A stretch of 14,997 bases of DNA, from positions 1 through 14,997 of the forward strand of contig JAEYZV010000021.1 in NCBI GenBank assembly GCA_023427865.1. Reading direction: 5' to 3'. The stretch is from Acidobacteriota bacterium (lineage in GTDB: Bacteria > Acidobacteriota > Vicinamibacteria > Vicinamibacterales > Vicinamibacteraceae). Made by a program: the position numbers and the translations under genes. Below, in pieces: positions 12,478 through 14,997 of the stretch (positions are counted from its first letter, which is position 1; each line of letters begins with the position of its first letter). Below the pieces are notes generated by a model. That model was not told where the DNA came from and searched no databases. It was given only the letters and a program-made list of their open reading frames with translations.

Positions 12478-14240
12478 CAGACCGCAGATGGCCACGCTCG
12501 GAGAGCGGGCCCTACCAACCTCCGCCAGGCTCGGAGAGCAGGCCCGGTCAGTCTCAGGCGCATGCGGCCCAATCGCTCGCGCCACATGGGCTTTCCCGCG
12601 TCGTGCTGCCCGCGGGTGCCGCGTTGGCCATCGCCGTCCTGTACCTGCTCACCGCGTCGGCTGCCGCCGACGGTACGCTGCAGGTGTCGCTCGTCGATGC
12701 GGCGTCCTCGGGGCCCACGCCTGCGCGCGTGCGCATCACGAATGCGGCGGGCCAACCGGTGAGCAAGCCGACCAGAGGCGCGTTGGCCATCCCGGGCGAG
12801 GCGCTCGGTGTGCCTGCCGAAGCGCTCGCCGTGATGTACGGCACCGACGACCGTGCCGAGGGCTACGCGACGCAACCCGACGGCGCCTTTTATGTGGACG
12901 GCGCGTTCGAGGTCACGCTGCCGGCCGGCGAGTACCAGGTGGAGGTGACGAAAGGCTACGAGTACGAGCGCCAGCGGCAGCGCGTCGCGGTGTCGGCAGG
13001 CAGCACGCACCGGGCGACCTACGCCCTGCGGCGCTGGATCGACATGCCGCAGCGCGGCTGGTACTCGTCCGACGATCACATCCACCTGCGCCGCTCGCCG
13101 CGCGAGAACCCGATCATCCTGAGATGGATTGCGGCCGAGGACCTGCACGTGGGGCACCTGCTGCAGATGGGAGACTTCCACACGACGTACTTCTCCCAGT
13201 ACGGGTTCGGTCCGACCGGTCGCTACGAGGAAGCGGGGCGCATCCTGTCGTCAGGGCAGGAGGACCCGCGCACGCCGGAGATCGGCCACACGATCTCGCT
13301 CGGCTTCTCGCAAGCCGTTCCTGCGGGCCGGAGGGACGCCTATTACCGCTACGATCAGACGTTCGACCGTGTCCGGGCCCTCGGCGGCATCACGGGCTAC
13401 GCGCACCAGGCGATCACGTTCCACGGCTACCGCGGCCTGACGCTGGACGTCCTGCAGCGCAAGATCGACTTCCTGGAGTTGATGCAGTTCTGCGCGGCTG
13501 GTGGTCCCCTGATCACCACGCACTACTACCACTACCTCGATCTCGGATTCCCACTCACCGCGCTCGCCGGGTCGGACTTCCCCTGGTGCGGCCGCACGAA
13601 GGCGTTCGGAGCCGCTGAGGACGAGGGGCCGCGGCTCGGCGATGCGCGCTTCTACACGTACGTCGAGGGTCCGCTGACCTTCGACACCTGGATGGCAGGA
13701 GTGAAGGCCGGCCGCACGTTCGTGACGACGGGACCGATGCTCTCGCTCACGGTGGACGACGCACTGCCGGGGACGACGATCGAGCGGCGTCCGGGCGACG
13801 AGCTGCGCGTGACGGTGCAGGCAGACGGGCACAAGGCCGACGTGCCCCTCAGCGAGCTCGAGATCGTCGCGCACGGCGAGGCCATCCGGCGGGTGCGCGC
13901 AACGGACGCAGGGCAATCTGCAGAACGGCTGCAGGTCACACACCAACTGCGGCTCGGCACGCATGGCGTGTGGATTGCCGCCCGCGTGCGCGGTGGGCCG
14001 ACGCAGGCGGCGCACACGACACCCGTCTACGTGCAGGTGAACGGCACGGGGTTCGAAAACCCCGCGACCATGCAGCGGCATGTCGAGCTGTCGGAGTCGT
14101 ACCTGAGGGAGATCGAGGGGGCGCTGGCCGCGCCAGGGACGGCGGTCAACGAGCAGATGGGGCGATATCGCGCCGCCATGACGCAGCGGATTGCCGAGAC
14201 GCGAGAGGTGCTGCGGGAACTGCAGGGGAAAGTTCGCTGA
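12474..14240 (+). CDS. CehA/McbA-type PHP-domain metallohydrolase, exported
   Basis: The ATG overlaps the upstream TGA (ATGA, 12474-12477), giving 588 residues. After a polar stretch of about 40 residues comes a hydrophobic segment (VVLPAGAALAIAVLYLLT) ending SAAADG, a signal peptide or anchor. Residues about 67-185 look like a beta-sandwich. The PHP-like domain follows, with SSDDHIHLRR (His202, His204), GDFH (residue 236 region), GYAHQ (His311), TTHYYH and AGSDFP (Asp368) as likely metal ligands. The family closing motif is AGRTFVTTGPMLSLTVDD. CehA and McbA are carbaryl hydrolases; most relatives have unknown substrates, so an esterase or amidase on a natural compound is all that can be inferred. 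The tail is helical (ESYLREIEGAL to the end). The polar N-terminal stretch is encoded by a dispersed DNA repeat, so the true start could be further in, for example GTG at 12603. Confidence 0.85.
   Translation: MTDRRWPRSESGPYQPPPGSESRPGQSQAHAAQSLAPHGLSRVVLPAGAALAIAVLYLLTASAAADGTLQVSLVDAASSGPTPARVRITNAAGQPVSKPTRGALAIPGEALGVPAEALAVMYGTDDRAEGYATQPDGAFYVDGAFEVTLPAGEYQVEVTKGYEYERQRQRVAVSAGSTHRATYALRRWIDMPQRGWYSSDDHIHLRRSPRENPIILRWIAAEDLHVGHLLQMGDFHTTYFSQYGFGPTGRYEEAGRILSSGQEDPRTPEIGHTISLGFSQAVPAGRRDAYYRYDQTFDRVRALGGITGYAHQAITFHGYRGLTLDVLQRKIDFLELMQFCAAGGPLITTHYYHYLDLGFPLTALAGSDFPWCGRTKAFGAAEDEGPRLGDARFYTYVEGPLTFDTWMAGVKAGRTFVTTGPMLSLTVDDALPGTTIERRPGDELRVTVQADGHKADVPLSELEIVAHGEAIRRVRATDAGQSAERLQVTHQLRLGTHGVWIAARVRGGPTQAAHTTPVYVQVNGTGFENPATMQRHVELSESYLREIEGALAAPGTAVNEQMGRYRAAMTQRIAETREVLRELQGKVR
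12496..12550 (-). repeat. two copies of the dispersed hairpin repeat inside a coding region
   Basis: GCTCGGAGAGC followed by GGGCCC or AGGCCC occurs at 12496-12512 and 12529-12545, 16 of 17 identical, with a 33-bp period (11 codons, so the frame is kept). Each contains GCTC-GGA-GAGC, a small hairpin. Read on the minus strand, 12517 back to 12496 matches 680-701 upstream of the EIIA gene at 19 of 22 positions, so both belong to one family. In the protein they encode SESGP and SESRP near residues 9-23. Confidence 0.7.
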
Positions 14241-14248
14241 TCGCCGGT

Positions 14249-14291
14249 GCGGGCACCTCGATTGCGGCATGGCTGCCTTCGACGTGCCCGC
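14249..14291. terminator. long imperfect hairpin between convergent PHP hydrolase and ssb
   Basis: GCGGGCAC (14249-14256) pairs perfectly with GTGCCCGC (14284-14291). Inside, after one mismatch, TCGA (14258-14261) pairs with TCGA (14279-14282), and GGC (14266-14268) can pair with GCC (14275-14277). It starts 9 bp after the PHP stop codon and ends 47 bp from the ssb stop. No U-tract follows on either strand; bidirectional termination is inferred from position and stem strength. Confidence 0.6.
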
Positions 14292-14337
14292 GTTCCCGCA
14301 TTTCAAGCTGGCTGCGGGCGCTCGCCCGGCGTCCGAC

Positions 14338-14817
14338 TCAGAACGGAATGTCGTCGTCGCCGTCGCCGCCGCTCATCGGATCGAAGCCGCCGCCTCCGCC
14401 GCTGCCAGTCTGAGTAGAGCCTCCATCGCGAGGACCGCCGTAGTCATAGTCGTCCTCGCCGCGGCTGGCACCACCGCGTCCGCCGCCGCTGCCGAGCAGC
14501 TGGATGCGGTCGGCCACGATCTCGGTCGTGTACCGCTTCTGGCCGTCCTTGTCGTCCCACGACCGCGTCTCGATGCGACCCTCGACGTAGATCTGCTTGC
14601 CCTTCTTCAGGTAATCCTGCAGCGACTCGGCCTGCTTGCCGAGCAGGACGATCCGGTGCCACTCGGTTTTCTCGACCCAGTCGCCGGTCTTGCTGTCCTT
14701 GCGACGGTCCGTCGTCGCAATGCTGAATCGCGCGATCGCGAACCCGCTGCCGGTGAACTTCAGCTCTGCGTCGCGTCCCAGGTTGCCGACCAGGATTGCC
14801 TTGTTGACGCTACCCAT
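14338..14817 (-). CDS. ssb: Single-stranded DNA-binding protein
   Basis: This 159-residue protein is SSB, which coats single-stranded DNA during replication, repair and recombination. The OB fold occupies about residues 1-109: VNKAILVGNLGRDAELKFTG, then ATTDRRKD, WHRIVLLGKQAESLQDYLKKG, IYVEGRIETRSWDDKDGQKR and TTEIVADRIQLLG. A flexible glycine-rich linker follows (GSGGGRGGASRG, then GSGGGGGFDPMSGG), and the acidic tip DDDIPF recruits partner proteins. The start is the ATG at 14817, giving MGSVNKAILVGNL. An in-frame ATG at 14862 would add 15 residues unlike the family. A GGAGAGAGAG run lies upstream, with its nearest GAG about 11 nt from the ATG. It stands alone in the window. Confidence 0.97.
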   Translation of the reverse strand: MGSVNKAILVGNLGRDAELKFTGSGFAIARFSIATTDRRKDSKTGDWVEKTEWHRIVLLGKQAESLQDYLKKGKQIYVEGRIETRSWDDKDGQKRYTTEIVADRIQLLGSGGGRGGASRGEDDYDYGGPRDGGSTQTGSGGGGGFDPMSGGDGDDDIPF

Positions 14818-14903
14818 ACGTGTGACGTCTCTCTCTCCACCCGGGCGTCCCGAGTCCCTCACGCCCCGAGGACCCCGCCGGGGTACACGCTGCGAGCGAG
14901 ATC

Positions 14904-14924
14904 CGAAATTCGAAATTTGAAATC
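14904..14924. repeat. AT-rich heptamer repeat upstream of ssb
   Basis: CGAAATT occurs at 14904-14910 and 14911-14917, followed by a related TTGAAATC. This AT-rich patch stands out in a very GC-rich region about 90 bp upstream of the ssb ATG, and the segment AAATTCGAAATTT is nearly palindromic. It could be a promoter UP-like or protein-binding element for ssb, or a fragment of a dispersed repeat. I cannot place -35 and -10 boxes with confidence. The rest of 14818-14903 shows no other feature. Confidence 0.35.
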
Positions 14925-14952
14925 GAAGTCTGCCGCGAGCTCTTTATTGCCG

Positions 14953-14979
14953 AGACGACGTCGCCGAAGGCAGTCGTCT
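14953..14979. other. inverted repeat near the right edge
   Basis: AGACGAC (14953-14959) and GTCGTCT (14973-14979) form a perfect 7-bp stem around a 13-nt loop that itself contains a small GCC/GGC stem. The neighbouring gene lies outside the window, so it cannot be told whether this is a terminator of that gene or part of a longer leader. Confidence 0.4.
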
Positions 14980-14997
14980 GACACGTCGATGCAGGCT

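Noticed and set aside
4123..14240. Defence system, prophage or integrated mobile element
   Set aside because: No nuclease, toxin, transposase, integrase, phage structural gene, tRNA border or target-site duplication is visible, and composition is uniform across the genes.

Overview
The window is GC-rich throughout, including at wobble positions. Its gene order is typical of a soil or freshwater Acidobacteriota, most likely the class Vicinamibacteria: rapZ followed by a short PTS without a permease, Tat-exported Gfo/Idh/MocA oxidoreductases beside a PmoA-like (DUF6807) protein, and scattered GC-rich hairpin repeats. The phylum is inferred from gene content and composition; no rRNA or other marker settles it. 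I see no tRNA, rRNA, CRISPR array, transposase or phage gene.

Layout. (1) 1-3139, plus strand: the C-terminal end of RapZ, a 357-bp gap holding about six copies of a 23-bp repeat, then an EIIA of the mannose family, HPr (ptsH) and Enzyme I (ptsI) in a tight operon. No EIIB or EIIC is present, so this looks like a regulatory phosphorelay rather than a sugar transporter. (2) 3187-4053, minus strand: an AraC-type regulator, convergent with ptsI across a strong hairpin and divergent from the next operon. (3) 4123-9492, plus strand: five closely spaced genes for a SIS-domain sugar isomerase-like protein, an uncharacterised TIM-barrel hydrolase-like protein, a DUF6807/PmoA-like protein with a Tat-like leader, a Tat-exported Gfo/Idh/MocA oxidoreductase and a cytoplasmic Gfo/Idh/MocA oxidoreductase. 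This reads as a carbohydrate-catabolism locus, probably acting by oxidation of the sugar, with the AraC protein as its likely local regulator. (4) 9656-11341, minus strand: a secreted (alpha/alpha)-barrel protein of unknown substrate. (5) 11380-14240, plus strand: a HupE/UreJ-2-like membrane protein, translationally coupled by an ATGA overlap to an exported CehA/McbA-type PHP metallohydrolase. (6) 14338-14817, minus strand: single-stranded DNA-binding protein.

Each of the three convergent junctions (ptsI/araC, the second oxidoreductase/alpha-alpha barrel, and the PHP hydrolase/ssb) carries a GC-rich inverted repeat without an obvious U-tract, probably acting as a bidirectional terminator. A dispersed repeat family links two distant parts of the window. 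The 23-bp tandem repeat upstream of the EIIA gene matches, in opposite orientation, a 33-bp-period repeat lying in frame inside the N-terminal codons of the PHP hydrolase. The most noteworthy items are the five-gene sugar locus with its unassigned TIM-barrel enzyme, the permease-less PTS with a divergent Enzyme I loop, and the coding-region copy of the repeat.
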